Shown piece by piece: positions 8,653 to 17,681 of a DNA stretch of 64,000 bases. The DNA is from Saccharothrix sp. S26 (lineage in GTDB: Bacteria; Actinomycetota; Actinomycetes; Mycobacteriales; Pseudonocardiaceae). The stretch is from assembly GCF_021390395.1 (NCBI RefSeq), contig NZ_JAJUWT010000028.1, forward strand, positions 62,001-126,000, given 5' to 3'. The notes beneath the pieces are model-generated. The model saw only the letters and a program-made list of their open reading frames with translations. It was not told the DNA's origin and ran no database searches. Positions within the stretch are counted from its first letter, which is position 1. Each line of letters starts with the position of its first letter. The position numbers and the translations under genes were made by a program.

Positions 8653-11589
8653 ATGCGACTCATCGGACGTGATCATCCAGCCGGGGTGCTGCGCGCGGAG
8701 GTGGACCGCGCGGTGGGCAGCCACGGTGGGCTGGTGCTGGTCGTCGGCGAGGCGGGGATCGGCAAGACGACCCTGGTGACGGTGGCGGCCGAGCAGGCGC
8801 GGCGGTCGGGCGCGGTGGTGCTCGGCGGGTCCTGTTGGGACTCCGACAGCGCGCCGGGGTACTGGCCGTGGGTGCAGGTGATCCGGGCGTTGCGGCGGGC
8901 GGCGACGGCCGAGGAGTGGGAGTCGGTCGACCCGGGGCCGTTGGCGGTGCTGTTGGGCGAGGCGCGGTCGGAGCAGACGTCGGAGAGCTTCTCGCTGTTC
9001 GACGCGGTGACGACGGCACTGGTGGCCGTGTCGCACCACCGGCCCGTGGTGGTGGTGCTGGAGGACTTGCACTGGGCGGACCCGGCGTCGTTGAAGCTGG
9101 TGGAGTTCGCGGCGCAGCACACGTGGTTCGAGCGGGTGCTGGTGATCGGAACCTATCGCGACACCGAGGTCGACGCGGACGGCCACCCGCTGCGGCCGTT
9201 GATGACGCCGTTGCTCGGGCGTGCGACCACGGTGGCGTTGACGGGGTTGTCGCCGGCCGAGGTCGGCGAGCTGATGGCGCGCACGGCGGGCCGGGAGCCC
9301 GATCCGGAGCTGGTGACCGAAGTGCACGTCAGGACCGGCGGGAACCCGTTCTTCGTGGAGCAGACGGCTCGGCTGTGGCACGGTGGCGCGCCGGTGACGG
9401 CGATCGCGCCCGGCGTGCGGGACGCGTTGCGGCGGCGGTTGTCGTTGTTGCCGGCGCAGGTCGGCGAGCTGTTGACCACGGCGTCGGTGTTGGGGCACGA
9501 GTTCCACCGCAAGGTGCTGGCGGCCACGGCGTCGTTGCCCGTGCCGGCGGTGGACCGGTTGCTCGACCAGGCGGCGCAGGCCCGGTTGGTGCTGGGGTTG
9601 GGCGGTGGCCGGTTCTCGTTCGCGCACGACCTGGTGCGGGAGACGCTGTACGGGTCGTTGTCGGATGTGGACGCACGGCACGCGGCGGTCGTGGACGCGT
9701 TGGACGGTGAGCTGGCCGACCAGGTGTTCCCCGCGGACCTGGCGCGGCACGCGCACCTGGCCGGTGCACGGCTGCCCGCCGAGCGGGCGGTGGAGCTGAT
9801 CGTGGCGGCCGCGCGGGACGCCGGCAGGCGGATGGCGGTCGAGGAGGCGGCCGGCCACTACCGGCGCGCGTTGGAGCGGGCCGAGGGCGCCCGGCGGCGG
9901 ATCGCGGTGGCGCTGGAGCTGGGCAACGAGCTGTACCACTGCGCCGAGCCGGTGGAGGCGCTGCGGGTGTTCGACGAGGCGACGGAGCTGGCGCGGCGGT
10001 TGGACGACCCGGAGCCGTTCGCACGGGTGGCGTTGGCGGTGTACCGGTTCGCCGAGGTGGAGGGCCAGGCCGACGGCGTGGTGCGGGACGCGTACCGCCG
10101 GTTGATCGGGCCGCCGCCGGACGTGCCGACGGAGGTGTTGGCGCGGGAGATGAGCCTGCACGCCATCGAGGCCGCGCGGGGTGGCGGTGACGACGCGGCG
10201 CTGACCTCCGGCTTGTGGGCGGTGCACGACACGACCGTCGGCATCGGCAACGCCGAGCAGCGGCTGGCGTTGACCGACGAGCTGATCGCCGTGGCGCGGC
10301 GCAGCGGGGACCACACGGTCGAGCACTTCGCGACGTCGTTCCGGTGGGTGGCGTTGGTGGAACTGGGCGACCCGCGTTACCTGGAGCAGTTGCACGCGTT
10401 CGTGGCGCTGTCGGAGCGGCTGGGGATGACCCGGTTCAACTTCTCGGCCGCGATCGACCAGTCGATCATCGCGGTGCTGCACGGCCGGTTCGCCGAGGCG
10501 GAGGCGTTGCTGGCCAGGGCGACCGAGCTGGGCGCCGGCAACCACGCCGGGTTCCGGCTGATGTACCTGCACCTGCGGTGGGCGTGGCTGCTGCCGCAGG
10601 GCGAGTTCGCGGCGCTGGACGAGCTGATGCCGGAGGTCATGGCGAGCAGCCACCCGTTCCCCGGTCTGCTGGCCGGGATCGCCGCCCTGGAGCGCGGTGA
10701 CGTGGCGGGTGCCCGGGTCCACGTCGACCAGACGGCGCGGGACGACCGGTTCCAGCCGGTGTTCGAGCCGTTGTGGTTGCGGTTCCACGCGCAGTTCGCC
10801 CACGCGGCCGGTGACCGGGAGCTGGCCGCACGGGTGCGGGAGCGGCTGGCGCCGCACCGGGGCAAGTGGCTGGTGTCGCTGTACGGGTGCGACATCAGCG
10901 GGCCGGTGGACCTGTGGCTCGGGGTGGTGGACCTGGCGCTGGGCCGGTGCGACGAGGCGGTCGAGGAGCTGGCGGCGGCGCAGCGGTCGGCCGAGCGGAT
11001 GCGGGCCGCGCCGTGGGCGGCGCGGGCGAGGGCTTACCTGGCGCGGGCGCGAGGGCTGGAGGAGCCGCCGGCCGCGGAGTTCCGCCGTGACGGCGACGTG
11101 TGGGCGTTGTCCTACGCCGGGGTCACGGTGCGGATGCCCGACTCGAAAGGGCTGCGGGACCTGCACGTGCTGCTGGGCAGGCCCGGCGAGCCGGTGGAGG
11201 CGGTGACGTTGCTGGCGCCGGAGGCGGTCGCGTCGGCGAGGCTGGGCGGTGACCCGGTGCTCGACGACGAGGCGAAGGCGAGGTACCGGCGGCGGCTGGC
11301 GCGGTTGGACGAGGAGATCGACCGGGCGTTCGACGACGACCGGGCCGCCGAGCTGGACCGCGAACGCGCCGCGTTGCTGGAGGAGCTGCGCGCGGCCGCG
11401 GGTCTGGCGGGCCGCACGCGCAGGCTGGGTGACGAGGCCGAGCGGGCGCGCAAGGCGGTCACCGCCCGGATCCGGGACACGCTGCGCAAGCTGGACGACC
11501 GCCACCCCGGTCTCGCGGCCCACCTGCGGGGGACCGTCTCGACCGGGGCGACGTGCGTCTACTCAGGACCGGAGAGGTTCCGGCTCTAG
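8653..11589 (+). CDS. large AAA/STAND ATPase regulator lacking a recognisable LuxR HTH
   Basis: A protein of 978 residues. The N-terminal AAA_16-type ATPase has Walker A GEAGIGKTTL and Walker B VVVVLEDLHWAD, followed by the winged-helix-like region typical of STAND ATPases and long TPR-like helical repeats (about residues 400-780). The C-terminus has a charged coiled coil (YRRRLARLDEEID onward) and ends in DTLRKLDDRHPGLAAHLRG. This C-terminal module is seen in actinobacterial regulators of the LAL/SARP type, but no LuxR helix-turn-helix closes the protein. The function is probably signal-dependent regulation; target unknown. It converges on the ABC permease gene with only 2 bp between stops. 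Confidence 0.75.
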   Translation: MRLIGRDHPAGVLRAEVDRAVGSHGGLVLVVGEAGIGKTTLVTVAAEQARRSGAVVLGGSCWDSDSAPGYWPWVQVIRALRRAATAEEWESVDPGPLAVLLGEARSEQTSESFSLFDAVTTALVAVSHHRPVVVVLEDLHWADPASLKLVEFAAQHTWFERVLVIGTYRDTEVDADGHPLRPLMTPLLGRATTVALTGLSPAEVGELMARTAGREPDPELVTEVHVRTGGNPFFVEQTARLWHGGAPVTAIAPGVRDALRRRLSLLPAQVGELLTTASVLGHEFHRKVLAATASLPVPAVDRLLDQAAQARLVLGLGGGRFSFAHDLVRETLYGSLSDVDARHAAVVDALDGELADQVFPADLARHAHLAGARLPAERAVELIVAAARDAGRRMAVEEAAGHYRRALERAEGARRRIAVALELGNELYHCAEPVEALRVFDEATELARRLDDPEPFARVALAVYRFAEVEGQADGVVRDAYRRLIGPPPDVPTEVLAREMSLHAIEAARGGGDDAALTSGLWAVHDTTVGIGNAEQRLALTDELIAVARRSGDHTVEHFATSFRWVALVELGDPRYLEQLHAFVALSERLGMTRFNFSAAIDQSIIAVLHGRFAEAEALLARATELGAGNHAGFRLMYLHLRWAWLLPQGEFAALDELMPEVMASSHPFPGLLAGIAALERGDVAGARVHVDQTARDDRFQPVFEPLWLRFHAQFAHAAGDRELAARVRERLAPHRGKWLVSLYGCDISGPVDLWLGVVDLALGRCDEAVEELAAAQRSAERMRAAPWAARARAYLARARGLEEPPAAEFRRDGDVWALSYAGVTVRMPDSKGLRDLHVLLGRPGEPVEAVTLLAPEAVASARLGGDPVLDDEAKARYRRRLARLDEEIDRAFDDDRAAELDRERAALLEELRAAAGLAGRTRRLGDEAERARKAVTARIRDTLRKLDDRHPGLAAHLRGTVSTGATCVYSGPERFRL

Positions 11590-11591
11590 CG

Positions 11592-12434
11592 TCACTTCCG
11601 GTTGTACAGTCGCATGGTCCACGCGCCGAACACGGCGGTGAAGAACACGCCGTAGCCCAGGGTCCAGATCATGGCGTCGCCGTCGAAGCCGCCCGCCATG
11701 AGGGCGCGGACCGAGGCGACCAGCTTGCTGATCGGGTTGACGTCGACGAACGCCTGCAACCAGCCCGGCATGGTCCGCGGGTCGACGTAGACGTTGGACA
11801 GGAACGTCAGCGGGAACAGGACCAGCATGCTCACGCCCATCACGGACTTCTCGCTGCGCATCAGCAGGCCGAACATCGTCCACACCCACGAGAACGCGAA
11901 CGAGAACGCCACCAGCACCGCCACGCCCGCCACCACGCCGACGAACCCGCCGCCGGGCCGGAACCCGAGGACCAGGCCGACGACCATGATCACGGTGGAG
12001 GCCAGCACGTACCGCAGCAGGTCGCCCAGGATGTAGCCGACCATCGGCGCGGGCCGCCAGATCGGCAGCGTGCGGAACCGGTCGAACACGCCCTTCTCGA
12101 TGTCGGTGTTCACCGCGACACCCGTGTACATGGTGATCATGACGACGCTGGTGACCGTGATGCCGGGCAGCAGGTACTGGATGTACTCCCCCGGCGACCC
12201 GGCCAGCGCGCCGCCGAACAGGTAGGTGAACATCAGGATCATCATGATCGGGAACGCGGTGACGTCGAACAGCTGCTCGGGCACGTGCTTGATCTTGAGC
12301 ACGGCCCGCCAGCCGAACGTCAGCGACGCCGACAGCGCGCTCGGCCGGCGCGGCTGCTCGGTCTCCAGCAGCACCGCCGCCAAGTCCTCCGCCTTGGGCG
12401 CGGGCAGGAGCTCGACTTCCTTGGTGACGGTCAC
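11592..12434 (-). CDS. ABC-2 type exporter permease (DrrB family)
   Basis: A membrane protein of 280 residues with six predicted hydrophobic segments, starting after a charged N-terminal tail. The ABC-2 signature is visible in the GITVTSVVMITMYTG segment and in the MSVL/LFPLTFLSNVYV region near the end. It starts at GTG 12434 inside the stop of the ATPase gene (GTGA overlap), so the two are translationally coupled and form one exporter. DrrAB systems export drugs or lipids; the substrate is not known here. Confidence 0.9.
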   Translation of the reverse strand: MTVTKEVELLPAPKAEDLAAVLLETEQPRRPSALSASLTFGWRAVLKIKHVPEQLFDVTAFPIMMILMFTYLFGGALAGSPGEYIQYLLPGITVTSVVMITMYTGVAVNTDIEKGVFDRFRTLPIWRPAPMVGYILGDLLRYVLASTVIMVVGLVLGFRPGGGFVGVVAGVAVLVAFSFAFSWVWTMFGLLMRSEKSVMGVSMLVLFPLTFLSNVYVDPRTMPGWLQAFVDVNPISKLVASVRALMAGGFDGDAMIWTLGYGVFFTAVFGAWTMRLYNRK

Positions 12435-13378
12435 GCCGCCGCCTCCTTCTTGTCGGTGAGGGCCAGGAACACCTCGTCCAGGCTGGGCTGGCCGAGGGAG
12501 AACGTGTCGACGGTGATGCCCTCGCGGGCGAGCTGGGCCAACGCCTCGGCGGCCTGCTCGGTGGCGCGGCCGGACAGCCGCGCGGTCAGCGCGACCGGGT
12601 CGGCGTCGAGCTGGACGTCGGCCTCCAGCGCGCGGGCCAGGACCTCCTGCGCCCGGGCGCGCTGGTCGGCGTCACGCAGCCGCAGGTGCACCGCGCCGAC
12701 GCCCACGGACGCCTTCAGTTCGCCCTTGGTGCCCTCGGCGATGACCTTGCCGTGGTCGATCACCGCGATGCGGGACGCGAGCTGGTCGGCCTCGTCCAGG
12801 TACTGCGTGGTCAGCAGCACGGTGGTGCCGTGCCCGACCACGGCGCGGACGATGTCCCACACCTGGTTGCGGCTGCGCGGGTCCAGGCCGGTGGTCGGCT
12901 CGTCCAGGAACAGCAGCTTCGGCGTGTTCAGGATGCTGGCCGCGATGTCGAGCCGGCGGCGCATGCCGCCCGAGTAGTGCTTGACCTGCTTGGCGGCGGA
13001 GTCGGTGAGCCCGAACGCCTCCAGCAGCTGCGCGGCCCGCGCGCGGGCGTGGGCCCGGCCGTGGCCGAGGAGCCTGGCCAGCAGGACCAGGTTCTCGGTG
13101 CCGGTCAGGTCCTCGTCCACGGAGGCGTACTGGCCGGTGAGGCTGACCAGCCGGCGGACCGCGTCGGGATCGGCGCGCACGTCGTGGCCGAACACGCGCG
13201 CTTCGCCGTCGTCGGGTCGCAGCAGGGTGGCGAGCATGCGGACCGTCGTCGTCTTGCCCGCGCCGTTCGGGCCGAGCAGGCCGTACACCGTCCCGGCGGG
13301 CACGGTCAGGTCGACGCCGTCCACCGCTCGGGTGTCGCCGAAGACCTTGACCAGGCCCGACGTTTCGATGGCGTTCAT
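12431..13378 (-). CDS. daunorubicin-resistance-type ABC exporter ATPase (DrrA family)
   Basis: An ABC ATPase of about 315 residues. Walker A is GPNGAGKTTT, the signature YSGGMRRRLDIA, Walker B LLFLDEPTTGLD, and the H-loop region is replaced by the family-typical TQYLDEADQLA. The C-terminal ~80 residues are the DrrA-specific regulatory domain. ATG 13378 is chosen because GGGGAAGGAAATCC precedes it; an upstream extension is unlikely. It lies 13 bp after the FMN reductase gene and overlaps the permease gene by 4 bp, giving a three-gene operon. The reductase may protect against or modify the exported compound; this is inference. Confidence 0.92.
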   Translation of the reverse strand: MNAIETSGLVKVFGDTRAVDGVDLTVPAGTVYGLLGPNGAGKTTTVRMLATLLRPDDGEARVFGHDVRADPDAVRRLVSLTGQYASVDEDLTGTENLVLLARLLGHGRAHARARAAQLLEAFGLTDSAAKQVKHYSGGMRRRLDIAASILNTPKLLFLDEPTTGLDPRSRNQVWDIVRAVVGHGTTVLLTTQYLDEADQLASRIAVIDHGKVIAEGTKGELKASVGVGAVHLRLRDADQRARAQEVLARALEADVQLDADPVALTARLSGRATEQAAEALAQLAREGITVDTFSLGQPSLDEVFLALTDKKEAAA

Positions 13379-13391
13379 GGATTTCCTTCCC

Positions 13392-13940
13392 CTAGGAGAC
13401 GTACGGGCGTCGGGTGCGGGCATCTTTCAGGGCCGACGCCCACCAGGTGAGCTGGTCGAACATCGCTTCCGCGGCACGGCGGCGGTGCTCGGTGTCGAGC
13501 GGTTCGTCGACGAGCAGGTTCACGCCGACGGTCGTCCGCACTGTCATGACGTGCAGCTCGGTGAAAACTGAGCGGAGGTGCTCCACCGCGTGCAGGCCCT
13601 CGGACCGGTAGCCGTAGGACGCGAACCCGACGGGCTTGGCGTGCCACTCGTCGTAGGCGTGGTCGATGGCCTGCTTGAGCGAGGCCGGGAAGCTGCGGTT
13701 GTACTCGGGCGTGACGACGACGAACCCGTCCGCCGCCGCCACCTGGCCGGTGAACCGCCGGACCTCCGCGGTGGGCTGGGCCGGGTAGCACGGCGGGAAG
13801 TCGTAGTCGGCCAGGTCGAGGACCACCGGCTCGACGTCCTCGCGCTCGGCCGCGACCTCGGCGACCCACCGGCCGACGCCGTCGCCGACGCGTCCTTCGC
13901 GGGTGCTGCCGATGATCACGGCGATGTGCAGCGGCTGCAT
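13392..13940 (-). CDS. NADPH-dependent FMN reductase
   Basis: A flavodoxin-fold reductase of 182 residues. The phosphate-binding loop is IGSTREGRVGDGVGRW, followed by the flavin-contact motif VTPEYNRSFPASLKQAIDH. This family reduces FMN or quinones with NAD(P)H in the cytoplasm. The start ATG 13940 has a strong site, AGAGGAGGTG, just upstream. It is first in an operon with the DrrA/DrrB-type exporter. The upstream gap holds a 22-bp tandem repeat and a long hairpin. Confidence 0.9.
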   Translation of the reverse strand: MQPLHIAVIIGSTREGRVGDGVGRWVAEVAAEREDVEPVVLDLADYDFPPCYPAQPTAEVRRFTGQVAAADGFVVVTPEYNRSFPASLKQAIDHAYDEWHAKPVGFASYGYRSEGLHAVEHLRSVFTELHVMTVRTTVGVNLLVDEPLDTEHRRRAAEAMFDQLTWWASALKDARTRRPYVS

Positions 13941-13994
13941 GCGGCACCTCCTCTCACCCAGGAGGCGCGAGAAACCCCGCCAGACCGGATCTAG

Positions 13995-14066
13995 CACCCG
14001 CGAGTCCAACGCTCAGAACGCGAGAGTCCTACGTTCGGAACACCCGAGTTCAACGCTCAGAACGCG
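13995..14066 (-). repeat. 22-bp intergenic tandem repeat, locus 1
   Basis: Three to four units of about 22 bp lie head to tail, with core GAGAGTCCTACGTTC and variants CGAGTCCAACGCTCAGAAC and CGAGTTCAACGCTCAGAAC. They run in the gap between the hisG 3' end and the FMN reductase 5' end. The same unit, inverted, fills the gap at 58452-58536. The units show no coding potential. See the matching entry and finding. Confidence 0.75.
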
Positions 14067-14112
14067 GAACTCCACGCCTCCGCACACGGTGACGTGCGGA
14101 AACGTGGAGTTC
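14067..14112 (-). terminator. hairpin terminator downstream of hisG
   Basis: GAACTCCACG pairs with CGTGGAGTTC and CCGCAC with GTGCGG around an 8-nt loop, with a 3-nt symmetric internal loop. It lies 12 bp after the hisG stop. There is no T-run, as is usual for actinobacterial terminators. The left arm merges with the last unit of the tandem repeat. Confidence 0.65.
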
Positions 14113-14124
14113 GGGTGGGTGGGG

Positions 14125-14988
14125 CTAGATGCGGCAGGTGTCGAGCGAGCTGACCAGGATCGCGCGGGCGCCCACGCGCCACAGCTCGTCCATGATGAAC
14201 GGCGCGTCGTCGCGCGGCACGAGCGAGCGCACGGCGACCCAGCCCTCGCGGGCCAGCGGCGAGACGGTCGGCGACTCGATGCCGGGCACCAGCTTGAACG
14301 CCTCCTCCTGCGCCTCCACGGGGCAGTCGAAGTCGAGGATCACGTACCGGCGGGCGATCAGCACGCCCTGCAACCTGCGGTGCAGGATCTCGACCGCGCG
14401 CACCGCGTCGGGTGCGTCGGCGACGGTGTCACCCTGGATCAGCACGGCCTCGGACTTGAGGATCGGCGAGCCGAACGTCTCCAGGCCCGAGGTCTTCAGC
14501 GTGATGCCGGTCTCGACCACGTCGGCGATCGCGTCGGCCACGCCCAGCTCGACCGCGGTCTCCACCGCGCCGTCGAGCCGCACGAGGTGCGCCTTGATGC
14601 CGAGGTCGGACAGGTGGTGCTCGACCAGGTTCGGGTAGCTGGTCGCGATCCGCTTGCCCTCCAGGCCCGCGGCGTCGTGGATGCCGCCGGGCTTGGACGC
14701 GAAGTAGAACGACGCCCGGCCGAAGCCCAGCGGCAGGATTTCCTTCGCCGACACGGTGGAATCGAGCAGCAGATCACGCCCGGTGATGCCGACGTCCAAA
14801 GACCCCTCGCCCACGTACACCGCGATGTCGCGGGGACGCAGGAAAAAGAACTGCACATCATTTGCCGGGTCCGCCACGATCAGCTCACGGCCGGACCTGT
14901 TCACCCGGTAACCCGCTTCGGCCAGCATTTGCGCCGCGGGAGCACTCAACGAGCCCTTGTTGGGCAGGGCGAAGCGAAGAGGAGCCAT
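14125..14988 (-). CDS. hisG: ATP phosphoribosyltransferase, long form
   Basis: 287 residues, the length of the long (HisG_L) form with a C-terminal ACT-like regulatory domain. It catalyses the first committed step of histidine synthesis, joining ATP and PRPP. The start MAPLRFALPNKGSL is typical. GVGEGSLDVGITGRDLL-like sequence and the PRPP-loop region DAIADVVETGITLK are present. The C-terminal part (YVILDFDCPVEAQEEAFKL) is the histidine-feedback domain. hisE, often adjacent in actinobacteria, is not seen here; the upstream gene is an acyltransferase on the same strand 175 bp away. No attenuator or T-box is visible. Confidence 0.96.
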   Translation of the reverse strand: MAPLRFALPNKGSLSAPAAQMLAEAGYRVNRSGRELIVADPANDVQFFFLRPRDIAVYVGEGSLDVGITGRDLLLDSTVSAKEILPLGFGRASFYFASKPGGIHDAAGLEGKRIATSYPNLVEHHLSDLGIKAHLVRLDGAVETAVELGVADAIADVVETGITLKTSGLETFGSPILKSEAVLIQGDTVADAPDAVRAVEILHRRLQGVLIARRYVILDFDCPVEAQEEAFKLVPGIESPTVSPLAREGWVAVRSLVPRDDAPFIMDELWRVGARAILVSSLDTCRI

Positions 14989-15163
14989 GCCGCGAAGTCT
15001 CCCACACCGACGGGGCCACCCCCGTCTCGGGTATGCCCAGGTGTCCCACGGTGTGGAAACCACGGGGTGTCGCCCCGGCGTCACCCGTCCGTGCTTCCCA
15101 CCACGTGAACACCGAGGGCCCGGCGGAGGCAATCAACGCATTCGAGGTCGATTGTCAAACACA

Positions 15164-16294
15164 TTAGAGAAAGCGCCCGACCTTCGTCCGGGTGGTCAAT
15201 GGCCAGCCCGCGCCGAAAGACACCGCGACCGCGGTCGCCGCCACCAGGAATGCTTTCACCTCGGCCGGGAACGGCAACGGCCGGGCCGTCACCGCGAGCA
15301 CGATCAGCACCGGCCCCTGGATGAAGAACGCGGCGAACGCCCCACGCGCGAGCGCCGCCGCGAACGGCCCGTCACGGGTCAGCCGCCGTTGCGCCCAGCC
15401 GAGCAGCCACACCGACCCACCGACCACGAGCACCGCTTCCACGACGGCGAACAGCAGCGACTCCCACCGCCGGCCGCCCAGGAACGGCCCCGCCTGACCG
15501 GCCAGGTCCGACACGCCCAGGGCGACCGCGACCACCGGCACGGACAGGATCGTCAGCGCCGCGACCACCCGGCTGCCGCGCCACATCCGCTCCGGCACCC
15601 GCTGGGCGAGGCCCGCGCGAGCACCCACGATGCCCAGGCCGAACATGGCGATGAGCTGCGGCCACCACCAGACGTGCAGGTCACCGACCTGCCCGCTGCG
15701 CGCCGGGAACCACAGCCGCACCGCGAACGTGCTCACCACGACCCCGGCGGTGACCGCGACGAGGTGCCCGCCGGTCAGCACGACCGGCTCCGGGCGGGGC
15801 CTGCCGACCGCCGCGTAGGCGACGGAGAACAGCAGCAGGAAATCCACGAACCACAGCGAGCCGGAGTCCAGCAGCGGGTCGCGGTGGGCGAACACCCACC
15901 ACGGCGTGACGTCGTGCCCGGCGGCGCGGTAGCCCACCCACGGCGTCAGCGGCCACACCAGCAGGGCGGACAGCACGAACGGGACGCCGAGGCGGACGAG
16001 CCGGTCGCGGAGGAACCGGGCGGTCCCCTTGCGCGCCGGGGACTGCGGCGTGAACAGGCCGGACAGCAGGTAGAAGGTGCCCATGAGGAACAGCCCGGAC
16101 GGGCCGAGCACGGCCGCCGGCACGGCCTCGACGTGAGGCTCGAAGGTGACTTCGTTGACCTCGTCGTACGGCCACCCGCCCACCGCCGAGTACCCGAGGA
16201 GCGCGTGCCCGCCGATCACCCAGGCGACGAGCAGCACCTTCAGGTTGTCCACCGCGGCCAGCCGGGACCGCTGCCCCACCTCTGCGGTCATCAT
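15164..16294 (-). CDS. membrane acyltransferase family 3 (OafA-like)
   Basis: A polytopic protein of 376 residues with about ten hydrophobic segments. The N-terminal pattern LAAVDNLKVLLVAWVIGGHAL carries the conserved His after the first membrane segment, and RFLRDRLVRLGVPF is the Arg-rich loop typical of the acyltransferase_3 family. Such proteins transfer acyl groups to sugars or lipids at the cytoplasmic membrane. The acceptor is unknown and no glycan genes lie beside it. Two adjacent ATG codons (16294, 16291) are possible starts. Confidence 0.88.
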   Translation of the reverse strand: MMTAEVGQRSRLAAVDNLKVLLVAWVIGGHALLGYSAVGGWPYDEVNEVTFEPHVEAVPAAVLGPSGLFLMGTFYLLSGLFTPQSPARKGTARFLRDRLVRLGVPFVLSALLVWPLTPWVGYRAAGHDVTPWWVFAHRDPLLDSGSLWFVDFLLLFSVAYAAVGRPRPEPVVLTGGHLVAVTAGVVVSTFAVRLWFPARSGQVGDLHVWWWPQLIAMFGLGIVGARAGLAQRVPERMWRGSRVVAALTILSVPVVAVALGVSDLAGQAGPFLGGRRWESLLFAVVEAVLVVGGSVWLLGWAQRRLTRDGPFAAALARGAFAAFFIQGPVLIVLAVTARPLPFPAEVKAFLVAATAVAVSFGAGWPLTTRTKVGRFL

Positions 16295-16328
16295 CCCGAG
16301 GTAACGGCCGCGGGCCGCGATTCACGCG

Positions 16329-17036
16329 TCAATTCGCGTTGGACCACCAGGTGGCCTGGGTGATGACGGAGAAGCCCAGCGACCGGTACAGCGGCAGGCC
16401 AGGTTTGGCTGCGGTGAGGGTCATCGGGACCGGGAACTCGGTGATCATCGCGTGCATGAGCGTCCGGGCGACACCGCGCGAGCGGTGCTCGGGCAGGGTC
16501 GTCACCCAGTAGACGCCGACCGCGTCGTCCGCCTCGACGGTCAGGCACGCCCCGGCCACGACGCCGTCACGCCACACCGTGTGCGCCCGGAAGCCCTCGC
16601 GGTCCTTCAACGCCAGGGGCAGCGCGTTGCCGGTCGGGAAACCGGGCAGCGGGAAGCCTTCGACCACGACCCGCTCGGCGACGGCCCACTCCTCGGGCGT
16701 GCGCACCGACCGCACGTCCAGCGCGGGCGGCGGGACGGGCGCGTGCGGCCGGATCATGACCGGCAGGTGCCGGGCGGTGAGGCCGAGGGCCGCGCCGTCG
16801 ATCGTGCCGAACGAGTCCTCGACCACCACCCGCGCCTCGGCGCGCTTGGCCAGCAACTGGAGTTCGGCGAAGTCGTCCGGGTCGGGGTCCGGGCGCACCG
16901 CGAGCACGCGCAGCAGCGTGGGCCCGTTCATCGCGAGGAACGAGGGCCGGGTGATCAGGTCGTGCCCGCGGGTGCGGGCCAGCCCGGTGGTCAGGACGGC
17001 GGCGTTGCGCACCGCGAGCTGCAGCGAGGCGGACAT
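16329..17036 (-). CDS. GNAT family N-acetyltransferase
   Basis: 235 residues. The C-terminal half is a GNAT fold with the acetyl-CoA loop EHRSRGVARTLMHAM (R-x-x-G-x-A form) preceded by the VYWVTTLPE strand and followed by LPLYRSLGF. The N-terminal ~110 residues have no recognised domain. It is cytoplasmic with unknown substrate. ATG 17036 is chosen; a GTG at 17057 would add seven residues. It lies 66 bp from, and in the same direction as, the FMN reductase gene upstream. Confidence 0.85.
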   Translation of the reverse strand: MSASLQLAVRNAAVLTTGLARTRGHDLITRPSFLAMNGPTLLRVLAVRPDPDPDDFAELQLLAKRAEARVVVEDSFGTIDGAALGLTARHLPVMIRPHAPVPPPALDVRSVRTPEEWAVAERVVVEGFPLPGFPTGNALPLALKDREGFRAHTVWRDGVVAGACLTVEADDAVGVYWVTTLPEHRSRGVARTLMHAMITEFPVPMTLTAAKPGLPLYRSLGFSVITQATWWSNAN

Positions 17037-17102
17037 GGGCCGAACCCTATGCGGCACGGTGGCCGGTGGTCAGTCCATTTCCGCCTCGCCGCGGGTGGTC
17101 GC

Positions 17103-17681
17103 TCAGCGCCCGGCGAGCAGCTGGTCGAACGGCACGAACCCGGCGGTGGCGGGCTGGGTGGGCGCGCGGCCGACGAGCAGGTCGGCCAGCTCCCCCGCGG
17201 CCCGGTCGACGCGGCCGGGCAGCCCTTCCGCGCCCCAGTCCGACGACGCGGCGTACACGCCGGTCGGCACGACGATCGCCCGCAGGTAGGCGAACAGCGG
17301 CCGCAGGGCGTGGTCGAGCACCAGCGAGTGGCGCTCGGTGCCGCCGGTCGCGCCGATCAGCACCGGCTTGCCCGCCAGCGACTCCGGCTCCAGCACGTCC
17401 ACGAAGGACTTGAACAGCCCGTTGTAGGACGCGTTGAACGTGGGCGTCACGGCGATCAGGGCGTCGGCGCTCACCACCGACTCCACCACCTCGCGCAACC
17501 GCGCGCTCGGGAAGCCGGTGACGAGGTTGTCCGCGATGTCCCGGGCGACGTCCCGCAGGTGCGTCGTGCGCACCTGCAGGCCGGGCACGAACCGTTCGGT
17601 GGCCTCGGCCAGCCGGGTCGCCAGCAGCTGGGTGGACGAGGGCGACCCGAGCCCGGCCTGCACGACGGCGAGCGTGGTCAT
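17103..17681 (-). CDS. CE1759-family FMN reductase, partner of the LLM monooxygenase
   Basis: A flavodoxin-fold NAD(P)H:FMN reductase of 192 residues with AVVQAGLGSPSSTQLLATRL at the phosphate site, AVTPTFNASYNGLFKSF and GATGGTERHSL. It overlaps the preceding luciferase-like monooxygenase gene by 4 bp (ATGA), so both are made together. In the CE1758/CE1759 duo, the reductase supplies reduced FMN to the monooxygenase. The substrate of the duo is unknown. Confidence 0.9.
   Translation of the reverse strand: MTTLAVVQAGLGSPSSTQLLATRLAEATERFVPGLQVRTTHLRDVARDIADNLVTGFPSARLREVVESVVSADALIAVTPTFNASYNGLFKSFVDVLEPESLAGKPVLIGATGGTERHSLVLDHALRPLFAYLRAIVVPTGVYAASSDWGAEGLPGRVDRAAGELADLLVGRAPTQPATAGFVPFDQLLAGR

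Noticed and set aside
8644..11523. 959-residue frame antisense to the ATPase regulator
   Set aside because: His/Arg/Pro-rich shadow composition without any family pattern.
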